Assembly (NCBI GenBank): GCA_041567315.1
Contig: JBFGCA010000007.1
Location: forward strand, 1-64,000
Origin: JBFGCA01 sp041567315
Lineage (GTDB): Bacteria; Acidobacteriota; Thermoanaerobaculia; Multivoradales; JAHEKO01
Length of the DNA: 64,000 nucleotides
Direction of reading: 5' to 3'
The position numbers and the translations under genes were made by a program. Numbering within the stretch: the stretch's first letter is position 1; each line of letters opens with the position of its first letter. The notes beneath the pieces were generated by a model. That model was not told where the DNA came from. It searched no databases and saw only the letters and a program-made list of their open reading frames with translations. Below are positions 25,475 to 34,215 of this stretch, in pieces.

Positions 25475-27220
25475 TCAAGCGCCGGCGTACTCGTCTGGCG
25501 GCAGGACGCGGATCTCGTACTCCTCGGCGACGTCGGGCCAGTAGGCGATCTCGCCGTGGAGCTTGAGCTTCCAGCGGACGGACTCGCCGGCGCCCTCGGA
25601 GGTGGGGGGTGCGTCGGCAGGGAGAGTGAGGCTGACCGAGCCGAACTCGAGCGGGTGCTCGGCGCCGCGGTCCAGGACCTCGACGGTCCGCAGCGGCTCG
25701 GTGCGGGTGCTGACGGAGGCGCCGCGCGAGTGGACCTCGGTCTCGGTGATGACCTTGACGGCCTCGAGCGAGAGCTTCAGCCGGCGGATGCGCGAGCCGG
25801 CGCCCCTGAAGGACCAGTCGATCTGGACCGAGCCGCCGGCGGGGACGGCGCCGCGGCTGAGATGGACCCGCGGCCGCGGGTTGAGGAGGGCCAGGACGCC
25901 GTAGGGGATGCCGGAGAGCAGCAGCAGGCCGATGAGGACGAAGGGGACGAGGAAGACCGCCAGGAACCAGTCCGGGCGGCCGGCCCGCCACTCGGTGACG
26001 AGCTGCCAGAGAAAGACCGAGACGATGCCGTTCCAGAACAGGGCGACGGCAGTGGCACAGCCGAGCTTGCCGAGCCGACTCATGGCCGGCTCGAGAGTCA
26101 AAGGCCCGGCCGGCAGCTCGGCCGCGGTCTCCGCCGCCCAGCCCTCGGCCGTCGCCGCCCCCCCGTCGCCGGCGGCCAACCGCACGAAGTCCCGTGCAGC
26201 CCCTGCGGGCGCCCAGGAGGGGCGGCCGGCCTCCTTCCTGAGCGAGCGGGCGCCCCAGACCACGAAGACGATGCCGCCCAGCCCGACGAGCGCGAAGAGA
26301 CCGGGCACCAGGCCGAACAGATAGTCGGCGGTGAAGCCGCGCTCGACGACGGCGTCGAAGGGGTCGTCGGGGTTGACCCAGCAGGTGACGGTCGAGCCGG
26401 CGGGGATCCGGTCGACCGCCGCCTGCTTGGAGTCGTAGCCGCTGGAGGAGCCGCCCATAAACCGGTAGCGGTTGCCGAGGATCTCGCGGCCGTCGATCTC
26501 GTAGCGGTAGACCGCCTCGACGCTATAAGTGGTGCCGTCGTCGCTCGAGTGCGACCGGACGCCGCTGGAGACGATCTCGCAGGGCACGGCGCTCCACGAG
26601 CGCGCCTCGACCACCTGGAGCGCCGGCCAGACGAAAAACGGGATCAGCATGCCCACCCCGACGACCAGGAAGATCCCGAAGAAGCCGCCGACCAGAAGGG
26701 CGCCGCGCAGCGCCCCCTTCCGGTCCGGTCCGGCGGCCGCCACCACCGTCTCCTCCGGCGCCGGCGGCCTGGACGGCGCGTGAAGGAACCAGAGCATGCC
26801 GCCGCCGATCGCCACGAACAGCAGCGGGCCGAAGATCCACAGCCCGCGCCACAGGCCGGCCTTCGCCAGGTAGGCGGAGCCCGGGGCGTCGGGGTCGACC
26901 CAGCACGGCACCGAGGTCCCGGGCGCATAGCGGGCGGCCAGGCGCTGGGCATCGGCGACGCTCTCCGAGCCCGAGTAGTCGTGCCGGTAGTCCTGGCCGC
27001 GGTAGACGTTGCCGCGGAAGGGATAGCTGTAGGAAACCTCGAAGACCCAGTCGCCGGACTGGCGCCGCTCGGCCACCGCCGACGCTTCGATGGTGCAGCT
27101 CGACTCCTCCCAGAAGTGGGTATCGAGCCCCTGCAGCCAGTCGAAGGCGACGGCCGCCGCCCCCAACAGACCGACCGCCGTGAAGAGGCCGAGAAAGAGG
27201 ATCTGGCAGCCGGCGCGCAC
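25475..27220 (-). CDS. DUF3592-type membrane protein with duplicated domain
   Basis: 581 aa. Two related segments (about 35-160 and 195-310) each carry the DUF3592 pattern: TM helix, strands with VSYSYPFRGNVYRGQDY or VYRYEIDGREILGNRYRF, then PGTSVPCWVDPDAPGSAYL or AGSTVTCWVNPDDPFDAVV, and another TM helix. More TM helices follow near 370-420, and the C-terminal ~140 residues are soluble and beta-rich. Function unknown. GTG start at 27220; 14 nt after the sspB stop, so co-transcribed. Confidence 0.75.
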   Translation of the reverse strand: MRAGCQILFLGLFTAVGLLGAAAVAFDWLQGLDTHFWEESSCTIEASAVAERRQSGDWVFEVSYSYPFRGNVYRGQDYRHDYSGSESVADAQRLAARYAPGTSVPCWVDPDAPGSAYLAKAGLWRGLWIFGPLLFVAIGGGMLWFLHAPSRPPAPEETVVAAAGPDRKGALRGALLVGGFFGIFLVVGVGMLIPFFVWPALQVVEARSWSAVPCEIVSSGVRSHSSDDGTTYSVEAVYRYEIDGREILGNRYRFMGGSSSGYDSKQAAVDRIPAGSTVTCWVNPDDPFDAVVERGFTADYLFGLVPGLFALVGLGGIVFVVWGARSLRKEAGRPSWAPAGAARDFVRLAAGDGGAATAEGWAAETAAELPAGPLTLEPAMSRLGKLGCATAVALFWNGIVSVFLWQLVTEWRAGRPDWFLAVFLVPFVLIGLLLLSGIPYGVLALLNPRPRVHLSRGAVPAGGSVQIDWSFRGAGSRIRRLKLSLEAVKVITETEVHSRGASVSTRTEPLRTVEVLDRGAEHPLEFGSVSLTLPADAPPTSEGAGESVRWKLKLHGEIAYWPDVAEEYEIRVLPPDEYAGA

Positions 27221-27234
27221 GCTGGATTCCCGCT

Positions 27235-27714
27235 CTACTCGCGCTTGCGGAACTTGTCGATCGAGATCACCTCGCCACCCCCGGGGCGCGTATCGGGGCG
27301 TTGCCCGGACCCCGGCTCGGCGCCCGCACTACCGCCGGCCGCGGGCTCGGGCTCGCCCCCGCCGGCGGGCATCTCGTCGAAGCGCAGGCCGATCTCCCCC
27401 ACCGGGTCGACGAAGGCCGTCAAGGCGGTGAAGGGCACGCTCAGGCGCTGGGGCGAGCCGCCGAAGCGCAGGGTGACCGCGAAGCGCTCCGGCTCGACCT
27501 GCAGGTCCCAGAACTGGTGCTGGAGGACGATGGTCATCTCCCCGGGGTAGACGTCGCGAAGCGCCCTGGGCATCGACACTTCGGGGTCGTCGGTGCGGAA
27601 GGTGAGGTAGAGGTGGTGCTCGCCGGGCAGCCCCTCGGCGGCGACCTGCTCGAGCACCCGCCGCACCACCGAGCGCAGCGCCTCGCGGATGAGCGCCGGG
27701 TAGTCGAGGCTCAC
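27235..27714 (-). CDS. sspB: SspB-like ClpXP specificity-enhancing factor
   Basis: 159 aa. The SspB core is visible: HHLYLTFRTDDPEVSMPRAL with YPGEMTIVLQHQFWDLQVEP, FAVTLRFGGSPQRLSVPFTA and DPVGEIGLRF. After a flexible Gly/Pro-rich linker the protein ends GGEVISIDKFRKRE, the short basic tail (XB-like) by which SspB docks on ClpX. It delivers ssrA-tagged proteins to ClpXP. GTG 27714 overlaps the upstream gene's stop by 4 nt. Confidence 0.88.
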   Translation of the reverse strand: MSLDYPALIREALRSVVRRVLEQVAAEGLPGEHHLYLTFRTDDPEVSMPRALRDVYPGEMTIVLQHQFWDLQVEPERFAVTLRFGGSPQRLSVPFTALTAFVDPVGEIGLRFDEMPAGGGEPEPAAGGSAGAEPGSGQRPDTRPGGGEVISIDKFRKRE

Positions 27715-29348
27715 GGCCCCGGGTCCAGCCGGCCGCGGGCCCGCAGCCGCTCCAGGTGGGCGACGATCTGGCGCTCGGCCAGCGGGTGGGCGACCGCCGG
27801 CACGTCGTCGTAGACGGTCGCCAGCATCGCAGCCGGCTCACGGAGACCCGACCGCCAGGCGGCGAGCACCCGGTCCTCGCGCCAGAGCCGGTGCTCCAGG
27901 TACTCCTCGAGCCGGGCGGCCGCGGCGGTGATCGGTGGCCCGTGGGCCGGGAAGAGGGTGCTCGGCCCCAGCTCGCGCAGACGCTCGAGCGAGCCCAGGT
28001 AGGCGTCCATGTCGCCCTCCGGAGGGTCGACGACGATGGTGCTGAGACCCGACACCGCGTCGCCGGCCACCAGCGAGCCGTAGGTCTCGTCGAAGAAGCT
28101 CAGGTGACCGCGGGCGTGCCCCGGGGTGTGGAGCACCCGCACCGGAAAGGGTGGCTCGCCGCCGAGAACGATGCGCTCGCCGCCGGCGAGCTCGCCGTCG
28201 ACCCGCAGACCGGCCGCGGCCAGCCGCTCGGCGGCGGCCGGGTGGGCCAGCACCTGCACCCCGAGGGCGCGGCGCATCGCCTCGACGCCGCCGACGTGGT
28301 CGGGGTGATGGTGGGTGAGCCAGATCGCCCCGACCCGGCGCCCCAGCCGCCCCGGCAGCGCCTCGAGCGCCTCGCGCAGCCAACCGATCTCGCGCTCGTA
28401 GGGCGAGCCGGGGTCGACCAGCACCGCCTCGCCGGTCCCCAGCACGTAGGCATTGGTGTGGGTGGCCGGCGGCAGGGTGGGGGTGACCAGCGGGAACATC
28501 AGCACGCCGGGCCGGAACTCGATGCGCCGGAACGGTCCCAGGTTGGCCTCTTCGGGCCACCGCAGCCGGCTCAGCCCGGCCTCCGGGCCCTCGCGGCCGA
28601 GCACCTCGAGGAGGTGGAGGATCGGCGGCGCGGTGATCAGCTCGCCGCGCCGCCAGCGCGCCACCGCCTCGAGCGGGCGCACCCATTCGCCGCTCTCCGC
28701 CTCGCCCGGCACCACCCGGGGCTGGACCGGCCGTCCGGCGGGCCACTCGAGCAGGAAGAAGCGGTTGTCGAAGCGCCGCGGCGCCAGCGGCGGGGTCAGC
28801 CAGCGGCCGGCGTAGACCAGCGGCCCGGCGTCCAGGGTCAGACCCTCGGCCGCCAGCAGCTCGCCGAACCTCGCTTCACGGTCCAGCAGGCGGCGCCGCG
28901 CGACCTCCAGCCGGGCCGGCGGCAGACGGCCGTCCAGCACCTCCGGCGCGAGCAGCACCCCGGTCTCCTCGAACAGCTCGCGGAGCGCGCAGGCGAGGAG
29001 CCCCGGCTCGAGCAGCGGGGGCAGCCCGGCGACGCCGTCGAGCAGCGCCGGCGGCATCGCGGCGCCGTCCGCCGAGCCCCCAGCCACACCGCCCCCGACT
29101 CCCGCCGGGCGACCCTCGACCGGCAGCTCGCGATCGCGCTTCGAGAGACCCCCGCCCGGAAACGCGTGCCAGCCGCCCATGAAGGCCAGCTCGGGCGAGC
29201 GGCGGATCCAGAACACCTCGACCGCCGCGCCGGCGGACCGCCGCCACAGCACCACCGAGGCCGACGAGCGCGGTGGCGCCGGCGCCGGCCGCGCCGCTTC
29301 GCCTCCCAGACGGGCCAGCACCTGCTCGTAGAGCCCGCCGCCGCTCAT
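27711..29348 (-). CDS. Nudix hydrolase-metallo-beta-lactamase fusion protein
   Basis: 545 aa. N-terminal Nudix-like half (30-250): WHAFPGGGLSKRDREL and the helix LLACALRELFEETGVLL, i.e. RExxEExG. C-terminal MBL half (300-500): metal motif WLTHHHPDHVGG, then LHTPGHARGHLSFF and FPAHGPPI. Such fusions resemble LACTB2-type nucleases or thioesterase-like hydrolases joined to a nucleotide or CoA pyrophosphatase; the substrate is unknown. TATAAG (29361-29356) is 7 nt before ATG 29348 with no ribosome site, so a leaderless start is likely. Coupled to sspB by GTGA. Confidence 0.82.
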   Translation of the reverse strand: MSGGGLYEQVLARLGGEAARPAPAPPRSSASVVLWRRSAGAAVEVFWIRRSPELAFMGGWHAFPGGGLSKRDRELPVEGRPAGVGGGVAGGSADGAAMPPALLDGVAGLPPLLEPGLLACALRELFEETGVLLAPEVLDGRLPPARLEVARRRLLDREARFGELLAAEGLTLDAGPLVYAGRWLTPPLAPRRFDNRFFLLEWPAGRPVQPRVVPGEAESGEWVRPLEAVARWRRGELITAPPILHLLEVLGREGPEAGLSRLRWPEEANLGPFRRIEFRPGVLMFPLVTPTLPPATHTNAYVLGTGEAVLVDPGSPYEREIGWLREALEALPGRLGRRVGAIWLTHHHPDHVGGVEAMRRALGVQVLAHPAAAERLAAAGLRVDGELAGGERIVLGGEPPFPVRVLHTPGHARGHLSFFDETYGSLVAGDAVSGLSTIVVDPPEGDMDAYLGSLERLRELGPSTLFPAHGPPITAAAARLEEYLEHRLWREDRVLAAWRSGLREPAAMLATVYDDVPAVAHPLAERQIVAHLERLRARGRLDPGP

Positions 29349-29428
29349 CGGGCTGCTTATAGCACAGGCCCTCGGCCCCGCCGGCCGGTCGCGTGCTAGC
29401 CTGGCGCGCCTCTTCACTCCTCTGCACG

Positions 29429-30580
29429 ATGCCGCGTCATCCCCGCGTCTCGCCTGCGGTCTCCGCCATCCAGGGCTCGGTCTTCTCCGCCCTCGCGCAC
29501 CGCCTCGAGACCCACCAGGGCGAGGTCTATCCCTTCCACGTCGGCGACACCTGGATGGAGCCCGCCGAGGGCTGCCGGATGGAGGACCTGAGGGTGGCCG
29601 AGCATCCCGGGATGCACCGCTACGCGCCGCCCCAGGGGCTGCCGGTGTTGCTCGACGCCCTGGTCGAGCGCTACCGCCACCGCACCGGCCTGCCGGTCGA
29701 GCGCGCCGAGGTGCTGGTCGCGGCGGGCGCCACCGGGGCGCTGGGTGCGGTGCTGGGCGCCATCCTCGACCCCGGCGACGAGGTGCTGGTGCTGGCCCCG
29801 TACTGGCCGCTGATCGCCGGCATCGTCCGCTCCTTCCACGGGCGACCGGTGGCGGTGCCGTTCCTCGGCGAGGCCGACTCGCGGGAGAGCGCGGTCGAGC
29901 TGGTCGAGGCCCGGCTCGGCGAGCGCACGGTGGCGCTCTACCTCAGCACCCCCAACAACCCCACCGGGCGGGTGATCCCGCCCGCCTGGCTCGAGGCGCT
30001 CGCCGAGTGGTCGCGCCGCCGCGGCCTCTGGCTGCTGGCCGATGAGGTCTACGAGGACTACGCGTATTCGGGCCAGCACGTCTACGCCCGGACGCTCGCC
30101 CCCGAGCGCACCTTCTCGGTCCACTCCTTCTCGAAGGCGTTCGGGATGGCGGGCAACCGCTGCGGCTGGGTGGTCGGGCCGCGCGAGGTGATGAGCGAGC
30201 TGCGGAAGGTCTCGACCCACACCTTCTATTCGACGCCGACCGCCTCGCAGCTGGCGGCGGCACGGGTGCTCTCCGGAGCCGGCGACCGCTGGGTGGCCGA
30301 GGCCCGCCGGCGGTATCAGGAGCTGGGCCGGCGGGCGGCGAGCCGCCTCGGCCTGCCCGAGCCCGAGGGCAGCACCTTCCTGTTCCTCGACGTCTCCGAG
30401 CGGCTGGACGAGCGGGGACTGGTGGGCTGGATGGAGGACGCCGCCGACCGCGGGCTCTTCCTCGCCCCCGGACCCAGCTTCGGGCCCTACCCCGGCCACG
30501 TGCGGCTCTGCTACACCGCCGCCCCGCCGCCGGTGACCGAGCGCGGCATCGCGGTGCTGGCCGAGCTGCTGGGAGCCTGA
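29429..30580 (+). CDS. Class I/II PLP-dependent aminotransferase
   Basis: 383 aa. Fold-type I features: MHRYAPPQGLPVLLDALVE, AGATGALGAVLGAIL, substrate/cofactor loop STPNNPTGR, WLLADEVYEDYAY, and PLP lysine K236 in SFSKAFGMAGNRCGW. The C-terminal Arg region is GHVRLCYT. Aspartate/aromatic aminotransferase-like; exact amino acid not decidable. Divergent from the Nudix-MBL gene, sharing an 80-bp promoter region. No clear ribosome site before ATG 29429. Confidence 0.88.
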   Translation: MPRHPRVSPAVSAIQGSVFSALAHRLETHQGEVYPFHVGDTWMEPAEGCRMEDLRVAEHPGMHRYAPPQGLPVLLDALVERYRHRTGLPVERAEVLVAAGATGALGAVLGAILDPGDEVLVLAPYWPLIAGIVRSFHGRPVAVPFLGEADSRESAVELVEARLGERTVALYLSTPNNPTGRVIPPAWLEALAEWSRRRGLWLLADEVYEDYAYSGQHVYARTLAPERTFSVHSFSKAFGMAGNRCGWVVGPREVMSELRKVSTHTFYSTPTASQLAAARVLSGAGDRWVAEARRRYQELGRRAASRLGLPEPEGSTFLFLDVSERLDERGLVGWMEDAADRGLFLAPGPSFGPYPGHVRLCYTAAPPPVTERGIAVLAELLGA

Positions 30581-30607
30581 GTCGAGGCGGCGGGCGCCGG
30601 GTCCGCC

Positions 30608-31414
30608 CTACAGCCGGCGGTGGTCGGCCACCGGCATCGCCCGCCGCAGCCGAGCGACGCGCTCGGGGTCGATCTCGGCCAGGGCGAGCCCCGGGCCGTC
30701 GGGCGCCGTCGCCACCACGTGGCCCCAGGGGTCGAGGATCATCGCATGGCCGTAGCTCTCGCGCAGCCCGCCGTCGTCGTGCCGGCCGTGCTGGGCCGGC
30801 GCCAGCACCCAGCACTGGTTCTCGATGGCGCGGGCGCGGAGCAGCGGCAGCCAGTGATCCTTGCCGGTCCGCAGCGTAAAGGCCGAGGGCACCACGAGCA
30901 GCTCGGCGCCCTCCTCGGTGAGTCGCCGGTAGAGCTCGGCGAAACGCAGGTCGTAGCAGATCGAAAGACCAATCCGCCCCAGCGGCGTCGCCGCCACCAC
31001 CACCTCGCGCCCGGGCTCGACGGTCGCCGACTCGGTGAAGCGCACCCCCTCGGCGAGATCGACGTCGAACAGGTGGATCTTGCGATAGACCGCGAGCCTG
31101 GTGCCGTCGGGCCCGAACAGCACCGAGGTGTTGGCGCACCGCCCGGGCGCCTCCGAGACCTCGTTGAACGAGCCCAGCAGCAAATGGATCTCGAGCCGCC
31201 GGGCCAGCTCCGAATAGCGCCGGCAGGTGGGGCCGTCGAGCGGCTCGGCGAGCCGCACCTTGTCCTCGTGGGGACCCAGGAAGTTGGTGTTCTCGGGGGT
31301 CGCCACCAGCTTCGCACCGTAGCCGGCGGCGCGCTCGATCAGCCCCCTGGCGCACTGCCAGTTGGCGTCGCGGTCCGAGGTGGAGTTGAGCTGGACGACG
31401 GCCGCCAGGAACAT
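30608..31414 (-). CDS. Carbon-nitrogen hydrolase, Nit1/Nit2-like amidase
   Basis: 268 aa. Catalytic triad Glu41 (VATPENTNFLG), Lys112 (VYRKIHLFDV) and Cys153 (LSICYDLRFAELYR) is complete. The RKIHLFDVD and CYDLRFPE-like motifs are those of the Nit branch, whose members hydrolyse deaminated glutathione or omega-amides such as 2-oxoglutaramate; the neighbouring aminotransferase (convergent, 27 bp away) fits a metabolite-repair or transaminase/omega-amidase pairing. GGGAGG precedes ATG 31414. Confidence 0.88.
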   Translation of the reverse strand: MFLAAVVQLNSTSDRDANWQCARGLIERAAGYGAKLVATPENTNFLGPHEDKVRLAEPLDGPTCRRYSELARRLEIHLLLGSFNEVSEAPGRCANTSVLFGPDGTRLAVYRKIHLFDVDLAEGVRFTESATVEPGREVVVAATPLGRIGLSICYDLRFAELYRRLTEEGAELLVVPSAFTLRTGKDHWLPLLRARAIENQCWVLAPAQHGRHDDGGLRESYGHAMILDPWGHVVATAPDGPGLALAEIDPERVARLRRAMPVADHRRL

Positions 31415-31466
31415 CCGTGCCTCCCGGCGCGGGACTGTAGCAGGCGGGGGGCGGGGGCTACGGCTG

Positions 31467-31979
31467 CTAGGGGATGATGAAGATCTGGGTGAGCCAGACG
31501 GTGTCGCCGTCGCGGGCGACGCCGACGCCGGCGCGCCGGAAGCGCGGGTCGAGGATGTTGTCCCGGTGTTCGGCGCTGTCCATCAGCAGCTGGTGGGCCG
31601 AGCCCGCCGGATCGATGCGGTCGGTCACCAGGGCCAGGTTCTCGGCGGCGCCCCGAAAGCTCACCCCGGCGGCGCGCAGCCGGTCGCGGAGGTGGTTGCC
31701 CTGGGGATCGCGGTGGCCGAAGAAGTTGTGGTCGCGCATCGCCCGGCTATGGCTGCGCGCCACCTCGGCGACCACCTCGTCGATCGCCAGCCGCTGCGCC
31801 CCGGCCTGCTGCCGGCTGCCGTTGATCAGCCGCAGCGACTCGGCCTCGATCTCGGCCTCGCGGAGACCACCGGGCTCGGTGGGGCTGGAGGAGCCGCTGC
31901 TGCAGCCGGCGGCGAGGACGGCCGCGACGGCCACCGCCAGCAGGACGGCAAGAGGCCGGCGGCAGAGGCGCTCGATCAT
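31467..31979 (-). CDS. CAP-domain (SCP/PR-1) lipoprotein
   Basis: 170 aa. Signal peptide and lipobox LAAGCSSG. The CAP core is compact: LRLINGSRQQAGAQRLAIDE, VARSHSRAMRDHNFFGHRDP, AAENLALVT and the ending SAEHRDNILDPRFRRAGVGV, matching the YkwD-like bacterial CAP proteins (HxxxM/F...GENLA...HRxNIL). Exported; activity unknown. It lies between the Nit amidase and hydrolase genes on the same strand. Confidence 0.88.
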   Translation of the reverse strand: MIERLCRRPLAVLLAVAVAAVLAAGCSSGSSSPTEPGGLREAEIEAESLRLINGSRQQAGAQRLAIDEVVAEVARSHSRAMRDHNFFGHRDPQGNHLRDRLRAAGVSFRGAAENLALVTDRIDPAGSAHQLLMDSAEHRDNILDPRFRRAGVGVARDGDTVWLTQIFIIP

Positions 31980-32118
31980 CCCGGATCCCTCGCTTTCGTG
32001 CCGCTGAGCGTCGCGCTCTCCACTGCCGGCAGGATAGCCGACCGCCCCCCGGGCCGCCCAATGGACGACTTCACTTCCGGCCTGTGGACTGGGTCACAGC
32101 GCGGCCTGAGCCGGAGCT

Positions 32119-33018
32119 TCAGGCGGCCGCGGCGGCGCTCAGACACCGCGCGCAGAAACGGGACAGCCGCAGCATGTAGCGCAGTCCCCCGTGGCGGTGG
32201 ACGTCGTTGTGGCCCGCGCGCGGCACCGCGAAGAACTCCTTGGGCTCGGCCGCCGCCTCGAAGAGCTGCCGCCCCAGCGCATACGGCACCGTCTCGTCGG
32301 ACTCGCCGTGGATGAACAGCTTGGGCAGCGCCAGCCGGCCGACCTTGTCGATCGAGCGGAACTGCTGGCGGGCGATCAGAAAGACCGGCAGGTTGGGGAA
32401 CACCGCCCGCGCCATGTCGCGCACGTGGGTGAAGCTCGACTGGATGACGAGCCCGGCCGGGCGCCGGTCGAGCGCGCAGTCGACGGCCACGGCGCCCCCC
32501 AGCGAGTGCCCGAACAGCACCACCCGCTCGGCCGGCTGCTCCAGGACCCCGGTCAGGTGGTCCCAGGCCGCCCGCACGTCGAGGAACAGTCCCTTCTCGC
32601 TCGGCGTGCCGTCGCTGCGGCCGTAGCCCCGGTAGTCGAAGGCGAACAGGTTCATCCGCAGCCGCCGCAGGTGGCGGAAGACCCCGACCCGGTCGGCGAT
32701 GCTCCCCGAGTTGCCGTGGCAGTAGAGCAGCGTCCCCCGCGCCCGCCGGTGCGGGATCCACCAGGCGTGCAGCTCCACCCCGTCCTCGGAGTGGAACCAG
32801 ACGTCGGTGGCGGGCACCCCGTAGCCCGACGGCTCCCAGATGCCGTTGGGGAAGCGGTCGGGCAGGAACAGGCGAGACCGCTGGAAGCGCTCGCGGAGCA
32901 GGCCCAGCGCCCCGACCGCGCCCGCCGCCAGCAGCGTCGGCAGCGCGTAGCCCAACCCCCGGCTCTTCTGTGCCTCGACGTTCATCTCGCGAGCGTCCTG
33001 CAACTTCCGTTCCGGCAT
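32119..33018 (-). CDS. Membrane-anchored alpha/beta hydrolase (ABHD13/BEM46-like)
   Basis: 299 aa. One N-terminal TM helix (about 24-42), then the hydrolase: LLYCHGNSGSIADRVGVFRH (oxyanion HGN), FDYRGYGRSDG, nucleophile LFGHSLGGAVAVD, acid IHGESDETVP and His AGHNDVHRHGG. The catalytic triad is complete. Substrate unknown. ATG 33018 is used; ATG 32985 is an alternative. 13 bp downstream of the O-methyltransferase gene, so probably one operon. Confidence 0.85.
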   Translation of the reverse strand: MPERKLQDAREMNVEAQKSRGLGYALPTLLAAGAVGALGLLRERFQRSRLFLPDRFPNGIWEPSGYGVPATDVWFHSEDGVELHAWWIPHRRARGTLLYCHGNSGSIADRVGVFRHLRRLRMNLFAFDYRGYGRSDGTPSEKGLFLDVRAAWDHLTGVLEQPAERVVLFGHSLGGAVAVDCALDRRPAGLVIQSSFTHVRDMARAVFPNLPVFLIARQQFRSIDKVGRLALPKLFIHGESDETVPYALGRQLFEAAAEPKEFFAVPRAGHNDVHRHGGLRYMLRLSRFCARCLSAAAAA

Positions 33019-33031
33019 CGGCCGCCGTCGC

Positions 33032-33838
33032 TCAGAAGGGCCCTCCCAGCTCGGTGATCAGCCGCCGGGTCTTCGCGGCCAGGCCGACCCCGCCGCCGAT
33101 CGGCAGCACCACGCTGGCGAGCTGCGGATGGACCGTCAGATAGCCGCAGAAGCCCTCGAGCTCGCGCAGCTCCCGCTCCTCGACCACCGCCGGGTCGAGC
33201 AGCCGCCCGCCCGCCAGCAGGCCCAGGACCGCCACCAGACCGCCCACCCGCAGCCTGGGCAGGGTGAGGTCGAGAAGCCGCCGGGTACGGCCCCGCCCCG
33301 CGTCGAGACAGACCAGGTCGAGCGGCCCGGTGAGCCCCGCCACCTCCTCCACCGGATCCCCGCCCAGCAGCTCGATCTCGCCCGGCACCCCGGCCGTCCT
33401 TCTTGCAGCCTCCCCCGCTGTCCGGCCCGGGGCCTCTCCGGCTACCTCCTGCGCCACCGCCCCCACCGTGCCACCCGCGGCCCTGCCAGCCGCCTCGACA
33501 ATCGTCGCGCCCGTGGCCTCCAGGTGCCGGCGTGCCACCTCACGCCGGGCAGGGTCGGGCTCGACAGTGGTGATCCGAGCCTCCGGGGCGCCCCGAGCCA
33601 TATAGAGGGTGTAGTAGCCGGCCCCCGTCCCGACCTCGAAGATCCGGCCCGCCCCCGAAGCCCGCGCCAGCAGACTCAAGAGCCGCCCGACCTGCTGTTC
33701 AGGTTCTGACAGACCGACGTCGGCGGTGGCTCGAGCCAGATTCTGCAGCGTCTCGTCCTCAGGCGGCTGCAAACGGCCAAGAAAACCCGTCAGCTCCGGT
33801 CCGAGTAGCGCCCCTGAGGAATCCACCACGCAGATCAT
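33032..33838 (-). CDS. Class I SAM-dependent O-methyltransferase with a low-complexity insertion
   Basis: 268 aa. SAM motif I FEVGTGAGYYTLYMARG (68-84), ARITTVEPD (motif II) and LDLVCLDAG; the layout (helical N-terminus QNLARATADVGLSEPEQQVG) is that of caffeoyl-CoA-OMT-like enzymes. Between strands 2 and 3, residues ~114-151 are an Ala/Gly/Arg/Thr stretch with repeated GRxAG units (APGRTAGEAARRTAG) that homologues normally lack. Substrate unknown. A family A repeat lies just upstream. Confidence 0.78.
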   Translation of the reverse strand: MICVVDSSGALLGPELTGFLGRLQPPEDETLQNLARATADVGLSEPEQQVGRLLSLLARASGAGRIFEVGTGAGYYTLYMARGAPEARITTVEPDPARREVARRHLEATGATIVEAAGRAAGGTVGAVAQEVAGEAPGRTAGEAARRTAGVPGEIELLGGDPVEEVAGLTGPLDLVCLDAGRGRTRRLLDLTLPRLRVGGLVAVLGLLAGGRLLDPAVVEERELRELEGFCGYLTVHPQLASVVLPIGGGVGLAAKTRRLITELGGPF

Positions 33839-33940
33839 GCTATCCGAGCCGATCGGGTGGTTCAGTTCCGCCGATCCAGGTAGAGCCGGAACCAGGAGCC
33901 AAGCCCGGTTCTGGGGTGGGGTCAGTCCCTCCCGACCGTG

Positions 33941-34110
33941 AGGAGCCGGCCGGGATGGGGTGCGCCAGGGACCTGGAGCCGAGCGCTTGCGTGAGGCCTC
34001 GAAGGAGGCGAGCCGTCCAGCGCTCGGCGGACAGGAGCAGCGGGCCTCCCCCGTGAAGTTGTGACAGGCCCGCTGCGTGCCCAGGCGTGCCCCGTCCCGG
34101 TCGGCTTTCG
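33941..34110 (+). repeat. Structured intergenic repeat family A, copy 1
   Basis: Outer stem: 33944-33966 pairs with 34084-34106 over 23 bp without mismatch if four G-T pairs are allowed. Inner hairpins: GCCGAGCGCT (33978-33987) with AGCGCTCGGC (34019-34028), and GCAGCGGGCCT (34037-34047) with AGGCCCGCTGC (34066-34076), loop 18 nt. The four wobbles would be A-C mismatches on the other strand, so the plus strand is the likely structured form. Lies between divergent genes. Confidence 0.85.
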
Positions 34111-34215
34111 CCACAAGCCCTCAAGGACTGACCCTCGGCGGCGATTCATCTCGCCCCGCTGCCAACTGACCAACTGTCGTCGGGACTGGGCGTGCCTTCC
34201 GGTAAGATGCAGGTT

